From Actinomadura hibisca NBRC 15177 (GTDB lineage Bacteria > Actinomycetota > Actinomycetes > Streptosporangiales > Streptosporangiaceae): a stretch of DNA of 64,000 nucleotides. Positions within the stretch are counted from its first letter, which is position 1, and each line of letters begins with the position of its first letter. The notes beneath the pieces were generated by a model that saw only the letters and a program-made list of their open reading frames with translations, was not told the DNA's origin and did no database searches. Below, one piece after another: positions 27,568 through 36,365 of this stretch. Made by a program: the position numbers and the translations under genes. The stretch is from positions 268,055 to 332,054 of the forward strand of contig NZ_BCRO01000012.1 in assembly GCF_001552635.1 (NCBI RefSeq), in the 5' to 3' direction.

Positions 27568-28965
27568 GTGAGCCTGCGCCTTTACGACACCAGCACCCGT
27601 ACCGTCCGCACGTTCGAGCCCCTGGAAGAGGGCCGCGTGGGGATGTACGTCTGTGGTGCGACGCCGCAGGCCACACCGCACATCGGGCACCTGCGCTCGG
27701 GCGTCATCTACGACGTGCTGCTGCGCTGGCTGCGCGCCTCGGGCCACCAGGTGATCTTCACCCGCAACGTCACCGACATCGACGACAAGATCCTCGACGT
27801 GGCCGCCCGGCAGGACGTGCCCTGGTTCGCGGTCGCCGAGGGCAACCAGCGGATCTTCACCCGCGGCTACGAGACGCTGGGCTGCCTGCCGCCCACCGTC
27901 GAGCCGCGCGCCACCGGGCACGTCCCGGAGATGATCGTGCTGATGCGGCGGCTGATGGAGAACGGGCACGCCTACGCCGCCGGCGGCGACGTCTACTTCG
28001 ACGTGCGCTCCTGGGCCGACCGGTACGGCGCGTTGTCCAACCAGAAGATCGAGAACATGCGGTCGGCCGCCGACAGCCCCAACGAGGACTGCAAGCGCGA
28101 CCCGCGCGACTTCGCGCTGTGGAAGGGCGCCAAGCCCGGCGAGCCGTCCTGGGAGACGCCGTGGGGCGCCGGGCGGCCCGGCTGGCACCTGGAGTGCTCG
28201 GCGATGGCCACCAAGTACCTGGGGCCGACCTTCGACATCCACGGCGGCGGCGTCGACCTGATCTTCCCGCACCACGAGAACGAGATCGCCCAGTCCCAGG
28301 CGGCGGGCGACGGCTTCGCCCGCTACTGGATGCACAACGGGCTGCTCACCATCGACGGCGAGAAGATGAGCAAGTCGCTCGGCAACGTCGTGCTGCTGAC
28401 CGACCTGCTGGACCGGGCCCGGCCCGTCGAGGTGCGCTACTACCTGGCCTCGGCGCACTACCGGTCGCTGATGGACTACAGCGACACGGCGCTGGCCGAG
28501 GCGGTGTCGGCCTACCAGCGCATCGAGGGCTTCGTGACCCGCGCCGCCGAAGTAACAGGCCCCGGCGAGCCCGCGACGACGCTGCCGCAGCGGTTCGTCG
28601 ACGCCATGAACGACGACCTCGGCGTTCCCCAGGCCCTGGCCGTGGTGCACGAGACCGTCCGGGAGGGCAACAACGCCCTGGCGTCGAACGATCTGGAAAC
28701 CGTCCGCGGCCACCTGGCGGCGGTGCGCGCCATGACCGGCGTGCTCGGCCTGGACCCGCTGTCGCCCGAATGGTCCGCCGGCGGCGAGGACGACCTGCAC
28801 CCGGTGGTGGACGCCCTGGTCAAGGTGGCCCTGGAGCAGCGCCAGGCGGCCCGCGCCCGCAAGGACTACGCGGCCGCCGACGCCGTGCGCGACGGCCTCA
28901 CCGCGGCCGGGATCGTCGTGGAGGACACCCCGCACGGTCCCCGCTGGGAACTGAAACGAGGCTGA
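27568..28965 (+). CDS. cysS: Cysteinyl-tRNA synthetase
   Basis: The 465-residue enzyme has the zinc Cys in [15 protein letters not shown], with the HIGH motif at residues 38-41, a second zinc cluster ([24 protein letters not shown]) and KMSKS near residue 268. The C-terminal helical bundle ends [14 protein letters not shown]...[10 protein letters not shown]. Full length with the anticodon-binding tail, so it is CysS and not the shorter mycothiol ligase MshC. It begins at a GTG. A similar tail occurs in the S51-like protein at 30018. Confidence 0.95.
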   Translation: MSLRLYDTSTRTVRTFEPLEEGRVGMYVCGATPQATPHIGHLRSGVIYDVLLRWLRASGHQVIFTRNVTDIDDKILDVAARQDVPWFAVAEGNQRIFTRGYETLGCLPPTVEPRATGHVPEMIVLMRRLMENGHAYAAGGDVYFDVRSWADRYGALSNQKIENMRSAADSPNEDCKRDPRDFALWKGAKPGEPSWETPWGAGRPGWHLECSAMATKYLGPTFDIHGGGVDLIFPHHENEIAQSQAAGDGFARYWMHNGLLTIDGEKMSKSLGNVVLLTDLLDRARPVEVRYYLASAHYRSLMDYSDTALAEAVSAYQRIEGFVTRAAEVTGPGEPATTLPQRFVDAMNDDLGVPQALAVVHETVREGNNALASNDLETVRGHLAAVRAMTGVLGLDPLSPEWSAGGEDDLHPVVDALVKVALEQRQAARARKDYAAADAVRDGLTAAGIVVEDTPHGPRWELKRG

Positions 28966-28972
28966 TGACGGC

Positions 28973-29023
28973 GCGGCCGCTCCCCCCAGCGCATAAAATC
29001 GGGTGTTTGGGGGAGCTGGCCGC
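28973..29023. other. Long hairpin between cysS and rlmB
   Basis: A 16-base arm (28973-28988) pairs almost fully with 29008-29023 around a 19-base loop. The loop contains TAAAAT (28994-28999), which is a good -10 sequence. It could be a terminator of cysS, or a structure over an rlmB promoter. Confidence 0.5.
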
Positions 29024-29106
29024 CGCGCCGCCCCGAGAGATCTTCCGCCGCCCGTCAGCCACGAGGGCGAGCTGGGCCGCAATCGTCGCGAGGGGCGTAC
29101 CGCACA

Positions 29107-30021
29107 ATGTCACCACGTAAGGGCAAGGGACCGACTCCCAAGGCCGAGGACCGCCACTGGCACGGCAAGCGCCAGAAGGCCCGCGCCGCCAAGAGCTCCA
29201 AGCGCACCGGCACCCCGACGCAGGGTCCGGGCGCGCGCAACGCCCGCCCGGCCGAGCAGGGCCGCCCCGGCCGCCCGGCGGGGGCGCGCCGCGCCAACGG
29301 CGAGGTCCCCGAGCTGGTCACCGGCCGCAACCCGGTGCTGGAGGCGATGCGCGCCCGGGTGCCCGGCACCGCGCTGTACGTGACCGACGCGCGCGACGAC
29401 CGCATCCGCGAGGCCATCCAGCTCGCCGCCGACCGCAAGATCCCGCTGCTGGAGGCCGGCGTCAAGGAGCTGGACCGGCTGACCGACGGCGCCGTCCACC
29501 AGGGCATCGCCCTCCAGGTGCGGCCCTACCGCTACGCGCACGCCGACGACCTGCTGCGCGGCAACGCGCCGCTGATCGTGGCGCTGGACGGCATCACCGA
29601 CCCGCGGAACCTGGGCGCGATCGTACGCTCGGCGTCGGCGTTCGGCGCCAGCGGAGTAGTCGTGCCGGAGCGGCGCGCCGCCGGGGTGACCGCCGGGGCG
29701 TGGAAGACGTCGGCCGGAACCCTCGCCAACCTGCCGGTCGCGCAGACGACGAACCTGGCGCGCCAGCTGAAGGCGTACCAGAAGGCGGGCTGCTTCGTGG
29801 TGGGCCTGGCCGCCGACGGCGCCGCGACCATCGCCGACATGGAGGTGGCCGACGGCCCGTTCGTGCTGGTGGTGGGCTCGGAGGGCAAGGGCCTGGGCCG
29901 CCTGGTGGCGGAGAGCTGCGACATGCTGGTGAACATCCCGATGCCGGGCCAGGCGGAGTCACTGAACGCAGGCGTGGCCGCAGGCATCGCCCTGTACGAG
30001 GTGGCCCGCCAGCGCGGTTAA
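29107..30021 (+). CDS. rlmB: 23S rRNA (guanosine-2'-O-)-methyltransferase RlmB
   Basis: The 304-residue SPOUT enzyme uses SAM to methylate a 23S rRNA guanosine (G2251 in E. coli). A Lys/Arg-rich N-terminal extension of about 65 residues precedes the substrate-binding domain (VTGRNPVLEAMR). The knotted domain has the three motifs LDGITDPRNLGAIVRSA, VGSEGKGLGRL and IPMPGQAESLNAGVAAGIAL. It follows cysS, a common actinobacterial pairing. Its TAA overlaps the convergent stop codon in the sequence TTAA. Confidence 0.93.
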   Translation: MSPRKGKGPTPKAEDRHWHGKRQKARAAKSSKRTGTPTQGPGARNARPAEQGRPGRPAGARRANGEVPELVTGRNPVLEAMRARVPGTALYVTDARDDRIREAIQLAADRKIPLLEAGVKELDRLTDGAVHQGIALQVRPYRYAHADDLLRGNAPLIVALDGITDPRNLGAIVRSASAFGASGVVVPERRAAGVTAGAWKTSAGTLANLPVAQTTNLARQLKAYQKAGCFVVGLAADGAATIADMEVADGPFVLVVGSEGKGLGRLVAESCDMLVNIPMPGQAESLNAGVAAGIALYEVARQRG

Positions 30022-31145
30022 GCCCACACGGTGCCGTCGGGGGTGTCCCGCAACTCAACACCCCCGGCGGCCAACGCGGCACGCACCTGGTCGGCCAACC
30101 CATAAAGCCCCCGCCGCCGCAGCTCCTGCCGAACCTCGACAAGCCCCGGCAGCACAGCTTCAAGCACGCGCCCATCCCCATCACGCCCCAGTTGCACGAC
30201 CATGGTGCGCATAATGGCGCGGGCCCACTCACCCCCTTCATCCTCTTCGGTGTCAGCGCCCCACTCAGCGACAGCGGCCTCCACCGCAAGGATGGCTTCG
30301 ACGCGCTCCCGGGAATCCCCACCCTCAAACCGCCGCCGAGCACTCACCACCACATCCTTGAGCGGCAAACTCTCCGCAACCACAGGTCGTCCAGGAGCAC
30401 TCTCCCGGCCACCCTCCCCGCGCAACAACCCCCGCAACTCCCCAAGCTCCATAACAACCCCAGCAGGCACAACGGTGCTCACCCCCTGCCGCCGCACCGT
30501 CATACAGCCGCGCCCCCGAACCTCGACAACCCGCTCCCCGATGAGCACAGCGGTGTGCTCATCAACCCCAAGCACAGCGGTCCCAGGCGGCAACTCCCGC
30601 TCCATGCCCCGCAACCGCCGCTCGCCGAGATACGAGTAACGGGTGTCATGAGTGCCACCCTCAGCGTTGTCGTAGTGCGGAATAACCACGACATCAAGCC
30701 CGTACTCACCCAGCAGATCCAACCCACCCACCCAGTGCGGATCAGCGCCAACCTTATAAATCTCATAAACAGGAACAGCAAACCGCCCCAACGTACAAGC
30801 AGCCGCAGAAGCAAAAACAAGCGTGGCCTCCCGCCCCCGCACAAGATCGCGCAGCACCGAGGCAACAGCCCCCGACCACCCCCGCAACGCATAAGTAGGA
30901 CTACCAGGCCCAGAAAAAACCCACCGAGCGCTACGCAAATCCGCCAGCCCCGAAGCGACCTCAACCTCAAGCCCAACACTGCGCGCGAAGTAAGCACAGG
31001 CCCGAGCCGAGATATCAGCAACGTTCTCCTGGAACGCATAAGGCGTATCCAGCAGAACAGCAGGACCACAAGCAACATCCTTGTGCACATTGACCATCGT
31101 GGGGCTCGTCTCCCCAGAGCCCATGATCACCATGAGTTGCCGCAT
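30018..31145 (-). CDS. S51-peptidase/cyanophycinase-like protein with a CysS-like C-terminal tail
   Basis: Residues 1-215 resemble the class I amidotransferase fold of peptidase S51: MVIMGSGETSPTM, a loop FSGPGSPTYALRGW, the nucleophile-elbow position FASAAACTLG, and PHYDNAEGG. Whether the Ser is catalytic is unclear. The last 40 residues (RRGLYGLADQVRAAL...DTPDGTVWA) align with the tail of CysS encoded nearby ([12 protein letters not shown]...DTPHGPRW). Codon use is markedly poorer in GC3 than in neighbours (many GTT, GAT, GCT, TGT), which suggests transfer. It overlaps rlmB by 4 bp at the 3' end, and a small unknown gene lies 39 bp upstream. Confidence 0.7.
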   Translation of the reverse strand: MRQLMVIMGSGETSPTMVNVHKDVACGPAVLLDTPYAFQENVADISARACAYFARSVGLEVEVASGLADLRSARWVFSGPGSPTYALRGWSGAVASVLRDLVRGREATLVFASAAACTLGRFAVPVYEIYKVGADPHWVGGLDLLGEYGLDVVVIPHYDNAEGGTHDTRYSYLGERRLRGMERELPPGTAVLGVDEHTAVLIGERVVEVRGRGCMTVRRQGVSTVVPAGVVMELGELRGLLRGEGGRESAPGRPVVAESLPLKDVVVSARRRFEGGDSRERVEAILAVEAAVAEWGADTEEDEGGEWARAIMRTMVVQLGRDGDGRVLEAVLPGLVEVRQELRRRGLYGLADQVRAALAAGGVELRDTPDGTVWA

Positions 31146-31184
31146 ACCTGTACGACAACACCCAGACGCGCTCCCGCCTAGCCC

Positions 31185-31652
31185 TCAACACCGCCCAGCA
31201 AGCCCAGGCGCGTAAGAAGCCAGCACAGAGGCCAACGCGGCATCCCGTCGGACCGCATCCCCCACATGCGGATCATGCTCGACAAGAAAAGCAAGATGCC
31301 GAGCCGCATGCACCACGACCTGGGCAAACTCCACCTTCACAGGCGAAGGCCGATCAGCGCTACCCCCACAGGCCAGCCCGGCATCCCCAACCCCCACAGC
31401 CTCCCGCCAAGGCTCAGGATCAGGCAAAACAACATAAGTAAGCACAACCCGACCATCGGCCCCACAACGCCAACTAGTCGAATGCAAAACCCCCACCCGC
31501 CGAACCTGCCCCACCCGCCGAGCAGCACCATCAGGCTCTTCAAACTCACCCAAAAACCCAGCACACCTACGATAAGCAAGCCCCCCAGCCTCAACACGAA
31601 GCAGAAAGACCTCAACCTCCACAGGCCGCCCACTCGAAGAATCAAGCCGCAT
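31185..31652 (-). CDS. Unknown protein, about 155 residues
   Basis: I do not recognise this protein. It reads MRLDSSSGRPVEVEVFLLRV... then WRCGADGRVVLTYVVLPDPEPW and a helical end VVHAARHLAFLVEHDP. A TTG at 31700 would extend it by 16 residues. It shares strand, low GC3 and a 39-bp gap with the S51-like gene, so they probably form an operon. The pattern of two strands, a V-V-L-P-D-P-E-P-W loop and a histidine-containing helix suggests a small folded domain, not a spurious frame. Confidence 0.55.
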   Translation of the reverse strand: MRLDSSSGRPVEVEVFLLRVEAGGLAYRRCAGFLGEFEEPDGAARRVGQVRRVGVLHSTSWRCGADGRVVLTYVVLPDPEPWREAVGVGDAGLACGGSADRPSPVKVEFAQVVVHAARHLAFLVEHDPHVGDAVRRDAALASVLASYAPGLAGRC

Positions 31653-31756
31653 CCCTGCAACGCTAGCGCTACTGCAACTAACCCGCAGTAACAACCCCAA
31701 GAGCAGCGACCCAGCTCAGCCCAACGCGCCCCACTCCGCCCTGCCCCAACCGACAA

Positions 31757-31779
31757 AGCATCTGTTTACAAGACAGAGT
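31757..31779 (+). pseudogene. Decayed tRNA-Thr fragment (anticodon arm)
   Basis: AGCATCTGT...ACAGA here matches the anticodon arm of the intact tRNA-Thr at 32577, but the seven loop bases are reversed in orientation (TTACAAG here, CTTGTAA there). TCTGTTTACAAGACAGA is the exact reverse complement of a 17-base stretch of the tRNA. Weaker similarity continues downstream (GTTGAAGCCCC..CCCTCGC against GTTCAAG.CCCCTCGC). Both copies sit about 160-200 bp before a CRISPR leader. Confidence 0.45.
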
Positions 31780-31918
31780 GTTGAAGCCCCCAAGCCCTCG
31801 CGCAGCCTCCCCAAGCGGCGCTCCTCTCGACAGCGAAAGAGCCTTCTCCGCTGACACAAAGAGCTACACCGCCCTAATCTGAGCGAACCGCTCCAGCTGG
31901 CCTCGGCCGCGCAACGAG

Positions 31919-32022
31919 GGAGGCAGTCATTGAAGCCCTTCTCCTCCCCGCCCGAAATGTCCGTCTCTCCAAAAGTGCTCACGAATCGTGTTACTCGCTG
32001 GTAGAACCCCAGGTCAGTGAGT
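31919..32022 (+). promoter_or_regulatory. Leader of CRISPR array 1
   Basis: About 100 bp directly left of the first repeat are nearly identical to the sequences left of arrays 2 and 3 (AAAAGTGCTCACGAATCGTG, then GTAGAACCCCAGGTCAGTGA). This marks them as leaders and implies rightward transcription and leader-end spacer gain at the left. Confidence 0.85.
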
Positions 32023-32478
32023 CTGCTCCCCGCGCACGCGGGGATGGACCCAGGCCCTTGAAGGAGGTCTCGTTCTTGCTGATCTGCTCCCCGCGCACGC
32101 GGGGATGGACCCTTCATATATTGCAGCGACGTGCCACGGTAGTTCTGCTCCCCGCGCACGCGGGGATGGACCCAGCTACGAGATCGCCCAGGCGATCGCC
32201 GACGCCTGCTCCCCGCGCACGCGGGGATGGACCCCGGCCCGAGCAGGTCCTCCAGCAGCACGGTCCCTGCTCCCCGCGCACGCGGGGATGGACCCAGCTA
32301 CGAGATCGCCCAGGCGATCGCCGACGCCTGCTCCCCGCGCACGCGGGGATGGACCCCGGCCCGAGCAGGTCCTCCAGCAGCACGGTCCCTGCTCCCCGCG
32401 CACGCGGGGATGGACCCGAACCCCGCGCCAACGAACTCGGCCTCCCCGGCTGCTCCCCGCGCACGCGGGGATGGACGC
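32023..32478 (+). CRISPR. Type I-E CRISPR array 1 (8 repeats, 7 spacers)
   Basis: The 29-bp repeats start CTGCTCCCCGCG and contain the hairpin core CCCCGCGCACGCGGGG, then ATGGACCC. They begin every 61 bp at 32023, 32084, 32145, 32206, 32267, 32328, 32389 and 32450; the last loses its final two bases. Spacers are 32 bp. Spacers 3 and 5 are identical, as are spacers 4 and 6, so a 122-bp two-unit block (32174-32295) was tandemly duplicated at 32296-32417. There are thus five distinct spacers. Confidence 0.97.
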
Positions 32479-32576
32479 CTGATCTTCATGATCATGGTCC
32501 TGCTTGCCGTCGCCCGACCGTGCAGATAAGCCGACGCACGGGACCCGTATCCTCGACTACCATGCGGTGAGCCCGC

Positions 32577-32652
32577 GCCGGCGTAGCTCAATTGGCAGAG
32601 CATCTGTCTTGTAAACAGAAGGTTAGGGGTTCAAGTCCCCTCGCCGGCTCCA
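32577..32652 (+). tRNA. tRNA-Thr (anticodon TGT)
   Basis: A complete cloverleaf: acceptor GCCGGCG / CGCCGGC, D-arm TAGCTCAATTGGCAGAGCA, anticodon arm TCTGT-CTTGTAA-ACAGA with TGT at positions 34-36, T-arm AGGGG-TTCAAGT-CCCCT, discriminator T and an encoded CCA. It reads ACA codons. It lies between CRISPR arrays 1 and 2; tRNA genes often serve as integration sites. Confidence 0.97.
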
Positions 32653-32800
32653 AGACCTGAGGCCCCTCTCGGACTGGGCAGGGGTCTCGCTGCTGCCAGT
32701 CGTAGGCGCACCGCCGCAGCCTAAGACGTGGTGGCCTAGTCGACGGGCGAGAAGATTCAATCTGGATTCGCTGCTCCAAGATGCCTTTGGCTTCAGTTAG

Positions 32801-32904
32801 CGAGGCAGCCGTTGAAGCCCTTCCCCTCTCTGCCTGAAATGTCCGTCTCTTCAAAAGTGCTCACGAATCGTGTTACTCGCTGGTAGAACCCCAGGTCAGT
32901 GAGC
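32801..32904 (+). promoter_or_regulatory. Leader of CRISPR array 2
   Basis: Almost identical to leader 1 from GAGGCAG through GTCAGTGAG, differing at a handful of bases. The near identity points to a recent duplication or strong constraint from Cas1-Cas2 recognition. Confidence 0.85.
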
Positions 32905-33292
32905 CTGCTCCCCGCGCACGCGGGGATGGACCCGGCATGTAGCCTCCCTTCCACGTGCCGGTCCACTGCTCCCCGCGCACGCGGGGATGGACCCGCTGGG
33001 ACTGCCCATTTGGATGGTGTAAAGCACTGCTCCCCGCGCACGCGGGGATGGACCACCGCGATCAAGACCAACCGGCTCGTCGACTCCCTGCTCCCCGCGC
33101 ACGCGGGGATGGACCCGTCTGGTCGGTCATCCCGCCGAGCTCGTGCCGCTGCTCCCCGCGCACGCGGGAATGGACCCACCCGCACCGGAACGCAGTAGGG
33201 CCCGTCGACCTGCTCCCCGCGCACGCGGGGATGGACCCGTGCGACGGTAGTAGACCGCCTGTGCCCCGGTCTGCTCCTCGCGCACGCGGGGG
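32905..33292 (+). CRISPR. Type I-E CRISPR array 2 (7 repeats, 6 spacers)
   Basis: Repeats begin at 32905, 32966, 33027, 33088, 33149, 33210 and 33271 with a constant 61-bp period and 32-bp spacers. Repeat 3 ends in CCA in place of CCC, repeat 5 has GGGAATG, and the seventh is degenerate (CTGCTCCTCGCGCACGCGGG, then divergent), the usual decay at the leader-distal end. All six spacers differ from each other and from those of array 1. The array ends about 100 bp before cas3. Confidence 0.97.
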
Positions 33293-33398
33293 CGGCTTGG
33301 CGGCGTTCATGCTGATGGTGGCGGCGGTCACATGTTCCTTGCGTGCGCGAGCCTGGGCGGCTCCGTTGCGCTCCTAGCATGTATCGCTGCGCTGTGTA

Positions 33399-36365
33399 GT
33401 GACTTTTCCGCTTTCGGCCCGCTTCGCTGAAGTTGCTGCGACCGATCTCTCCAGCGGATTTGATTCCACTGTGCTGGACGACGTGGTGGGACTGGCGCGG
33501 CTCGGGGCGAAGTTGTCCCGAGCCGCGCGTTCCGCGTGGGCTAAGCATGACGACGACAAAGGTGACTGGCTTCCGCTGTGGCGTCATCTTGCGGACAGTG
33601 GTGCCATAGCAGGGCTGCTCTGGGACGAATGGCTTCCCTTGCAGGTGCGCAATGTCTTGAGCGCTGCCTTTCCGCAAGGAGAGGACGATGCTCGGCGGCT
33701 CGTGATCTGGTCTGCGGCTACCCATGACATCGGGAAGGCGACACCCGCATTCGCCGCCCAAGTCGAAACGCTCGCCAAGAAAATGTGCGACTACGGTCTG
33801 CAGATGCCGCTGCCCCGTCCCAAAGACGCTGGACGGCTCGCCCCGCACGGGCTTGCCGGGATGCTCCTGCTCGACGAGTGGCTGGTGGATCGGTTCGGCT
33901 GGTCAGAGCGGCAAGCTTGGCAGTGGGGCATCGCAGCAGGCGGCCATCACGGCGTTCCGCCCACGTGGGGAGACGTCCATGCGTTGCGCGTCCGGCCTCA
34001 CCTACTTCGTACACGCGGGCATAAGCAGGCGTGGCGGGACGTGCAGTGGGAACTGCTGGACGCGTGCGCCGACGTCTGCGGCGTGCGCGATCGACTAGCC
34101 GACTGGCAAGACGTACGACTCTCCCAGCCTGCCCAGGCGGTCCTCACCGGCGTGGTGATCGTCGCCGACTGGATCGCCAGCAACGCCGACCTGTTCCCCT
34201 ACTCCCTGGACGCCAAAGGGCAGAGCGACCGCGAACGCATCGAGGCGGCCTGGTGCGGCCTCGCCCTCCCGCCGCCCTGGCGCGCCAACCCACCCGAGAG
34301 TGACCCACTGGCGGTCTACTCCTCCAGGTTCAAGCTGCCGGCCGGCGCCACGGTGCGGCCGCTCCAGGAGCAGGCCGTCCTGGCCGCACGGTCCATGTCC
34401 CCCGGCCTGATGATCATCGAAGGCCCGATGGGGGAGGGCAAGACCGAGGCCGGTCTGGCCGTCGCGGAGATCTTCGCCGCCCGCTCGGGGGCCGGCGGTG
34501 TATTCGTGGCCCTGCCGACGATGGCCACGAGCAACGCTATGTTCGCCCGAGTTCTCCAGTGGTTGCAACGGCTTCCAAATGCTGAAACGGGACAGGAAAA
34601 GCGAACTGTTCTGCTGGCGCACTCCAAAGCACCGCTGAACGACGACTTCCAGGAACTCATCCGCGCGGGTTCGCGGTCAATTCGCGGCGTGCAACCCGAC
34701 GAAGAGGAAACCGACGGCGCGACAGCGGAGCTGGTCGCCCACCAATGGCTGCGCGGCCGCAAGAAAGCCATGCTGGCCTCCTTCGTGGTCGGCACGATCG
34801 ACCAGCTCCTCTTCATGGGATTGAAAAGTCGCCACCTTGCGCTGCGGCATCTGGCGCTGGCCGGAAAAGTCGTCGTCATCGACGAAGCCCACGCCTACGA
34901 CGCCTACATGAATTCCTACCTGGACCGCGCATTGTCATGGCTGGGCGCCTACGAGGTCCCGGTGGTGCTCCTGTCGGCGACACTGCCCGCCGGACGCCGC
35001 CGCGAACTCGCCGAGGCTTACGCCGGAAGGACGATCCAACCCGAAGACGCCCAGAACATCGAGTCCGCCACCGGCTACCCGCTGATCACCACCGTCGAGC
35101 GCGACGGCACCGCACCACCGCCACAACAGGTCGCTCCGTCCGGACGGCGGACGAGCGTTCACGTCGAGCGGCTGGACGACGCCCTGGAATCGCTCGCCGA
35201 GCGCCTGGAGCATGAGCTGGCCGACGGCGGATGCGCCCTGGTGGTCCGCAACACCGTCGGCCGCGTCCTGGAAACCGCGTCCTTCCTTCGTGACCGTCTA
35301 GGACACGACAACGTCACCGTCGCGCACTCCCGCTTCGTTGACCTGGACCGAATGCGCAAAGACGCGGACCTGGTGAGCAGGTTCGGCCCACCCGACAAGG
35401 ACGGCGAGCGCCCCGACGGCCCGCATGTCGTGGTGGCGAGCCAGGTCGCCGAGCAGTCCTTGGACATCGACTTCGACCTGCTGGTCTCCGACCTGTGCCC
35501 AATCGACCTCCTGCTCCAGCGAATGGGACGGCTGCACCGCCACCAGCGCGGAAAAGACCAACAGAACCGTCCCCAACGCCTGCGGCAAGCCCGATGCCTG
35601 ATAACCGGCGCCGACTGGGCCGCGGTCCCCGCCGAGCCCGCCCCCGGTTCCCAGCGCGTCTACTCCCGCCACGCCCTCCTCCGCTCGGCGGCAGCGCTGT
35701 GGCCCACCCTTGAAGGAGCAGGCGTCGTCAACCTGCCCGACGACATCAGCCCCCTGGTCCAAGCGGCCTACGGAAACTCCCGCCTCGGCCCCGAAACCTG
35801 GCAGCCGGACATGCAGACGGCCCATGACCGGTTCCGCGCCCAGAAAGCAAAGCAGCACGCGAAGGCCGAGACCTTCCAGCTGGCCGACGTCGGCCCGGAG
35901 GGTGAGGCGCTGTTCGGCTGGATCGACGCGGGCGTGGGCGACGCCGACGACACGCGCGCGGGCCGGGCACAGGTCCGCGACGGCGTGGAGTCGTTGGAGG
36001 TGCTGGTCGTGCAGCGCCTGGCGGACGGCACGGTCCGCACGCTGCCATGGCTGGAGAACGGCCAGGGCGGGCTTTCCCTCCCCACCGACAACGTTCCACA
36101 ACCGGAACGGGGACGCATCGTGGCGGCGTGCGGTTTGCGGCTTCCGTTCCAGTTCTCGATCCCCCGTATCGCCGATCAGGCCATCGAGGAATTGAAGAAA
36201 GAGGTCATTCCGGCATGGCAGGCGCGGGACAGTTCCTGGCTCGCCGAAGAACTGATCTTGTTTCTGGACGAGAACTGTCGTACCCGGCTGGCAGGTTACG
36301 TACTGCACTACAGCGAACACGACGGGTTGGAGGTCACCGATGGCGAGCCGGCCGCTCTCCCATGA
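33399..36365 (+). CDS. cas3: Type I-E CRISPR helicase-nuclease Cas3
   Basis: The 988-residue protein joins an N-terminal HD nuclease (HDIGKATPAF near residue 110; GGHHGVPP) to a superfamily 2 helicase: Walker A GPMGEGKTEAG, Walker B VIDEAHAYD, motif III LLSATLP and motif VI QRMGRLHRH. Cas3 is recruited by Cascade and degrades the displaced DNA strand 3' to 5' with Mg/ATP. All key motifs are intact. The start is a GTG. The 100 bp between array 2 and cas3 must hold the operon promoter; no clear consensus is visible. The 3' end overlaps cse1 by 26 bp. Confidence 0.96.
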   Translation: MTFPLSARFAEVAATDLSSGFDSTVLDDVVGLARLGAKLSRAARSAWAKHDDDKGDWLPLWRHLADSGAIAGLLWDEWLPLQVRNVLSAAFPQGEDDARRLVIWSAATHDIGKATPAFAAQVETLAKKMCDYGLQMPLPRPKDAGRLAPHGLAGMLLLDEWLVDRFGWSERQAWQWGIAAGGHHGVPPTWGDVHALRVRPHLLRTRGHKQAWRDVQWELLDACADVCGVRDRLADWQDVRLSQPAQAVLTGVVIVADWIASNADLFPYSLDAKGQSDRERIEAAWCGLALPPPWRANPPESDPLAVYSSRFKLPAGATVRPLQEQAVLAARSMSPGLMIIEGPMGEGKTEAGLAVAEIFAARSGAGGVFVALPTMATSNAMFARVLQWLQRLPNAETGQEKRTVLLAHSKAPLNDDFQELIRAGSRSIRGVQPDEEETDGATAELVAHQWLRGRKKAMLASFVVGTIDQLLFMGLKSRHLALRHLALAGKVVVIDEAHAYDAYMNSYLDRALSWLGAYEVPVVLLSATLPAGRRRELAEAYAGRTIQPEDAQNIESATGYPLITTVERDGTAPPPQQVAPSGRRTSVHVERLDDALESLAERLEHELADGGCALVVRNTVGRVLETASFLRDRLGHDNVTVAHSRFVDLDRMRKDADLVSRFGPPDKDGERPDGPHVVVASQVAEQSLDIDFDLLVSDLCPIDLLLQRMGRLHRHQRGKDQQNRPQRLRQARCLITGADWAAVPAEPAPGSQRVYSRHALLRSAAALWPTLEGAGVVNLPDDISPLVQAAYGNSRLGPETWQPDMQTAHDRFRAQKAKQHAKAETFQLADVGPEGEALFGWIDAGVGDADDTRAGRAQVRDGVESLEVLVVQRLADGTVRTLPWLENGQGGLSLPTDNVPQPERGRIVAACGLRLPFQFSIPRIADQAIEELKKEVIPAWQARDSSWLAEELILFLDENCRTRLAGYVLHYSEHDGLEVTDGEPAALP

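Noticed and set aside
27568..28965. MshC (mycothiol cysteine ligase) in place of CysS
   Set aside because: The protein has the full anticodon-binding C-terminal region and normal CysS length; MshC is shorter.
32058..32570. Open frames across the CRISPR arrays (both strands) that give PRARGDGP-type repeats
   Set aside because: They arise only because the 61-bp repeat period lacks stop codons; there are no ribosome sites.
32023..33292. Self-targeting spacers against this window
   Set aside because: I noticed no match by eye, but no systematic search was possible; an exact-match search of all 13 distinct spacers from arrays 1-3 against the genome would decide.
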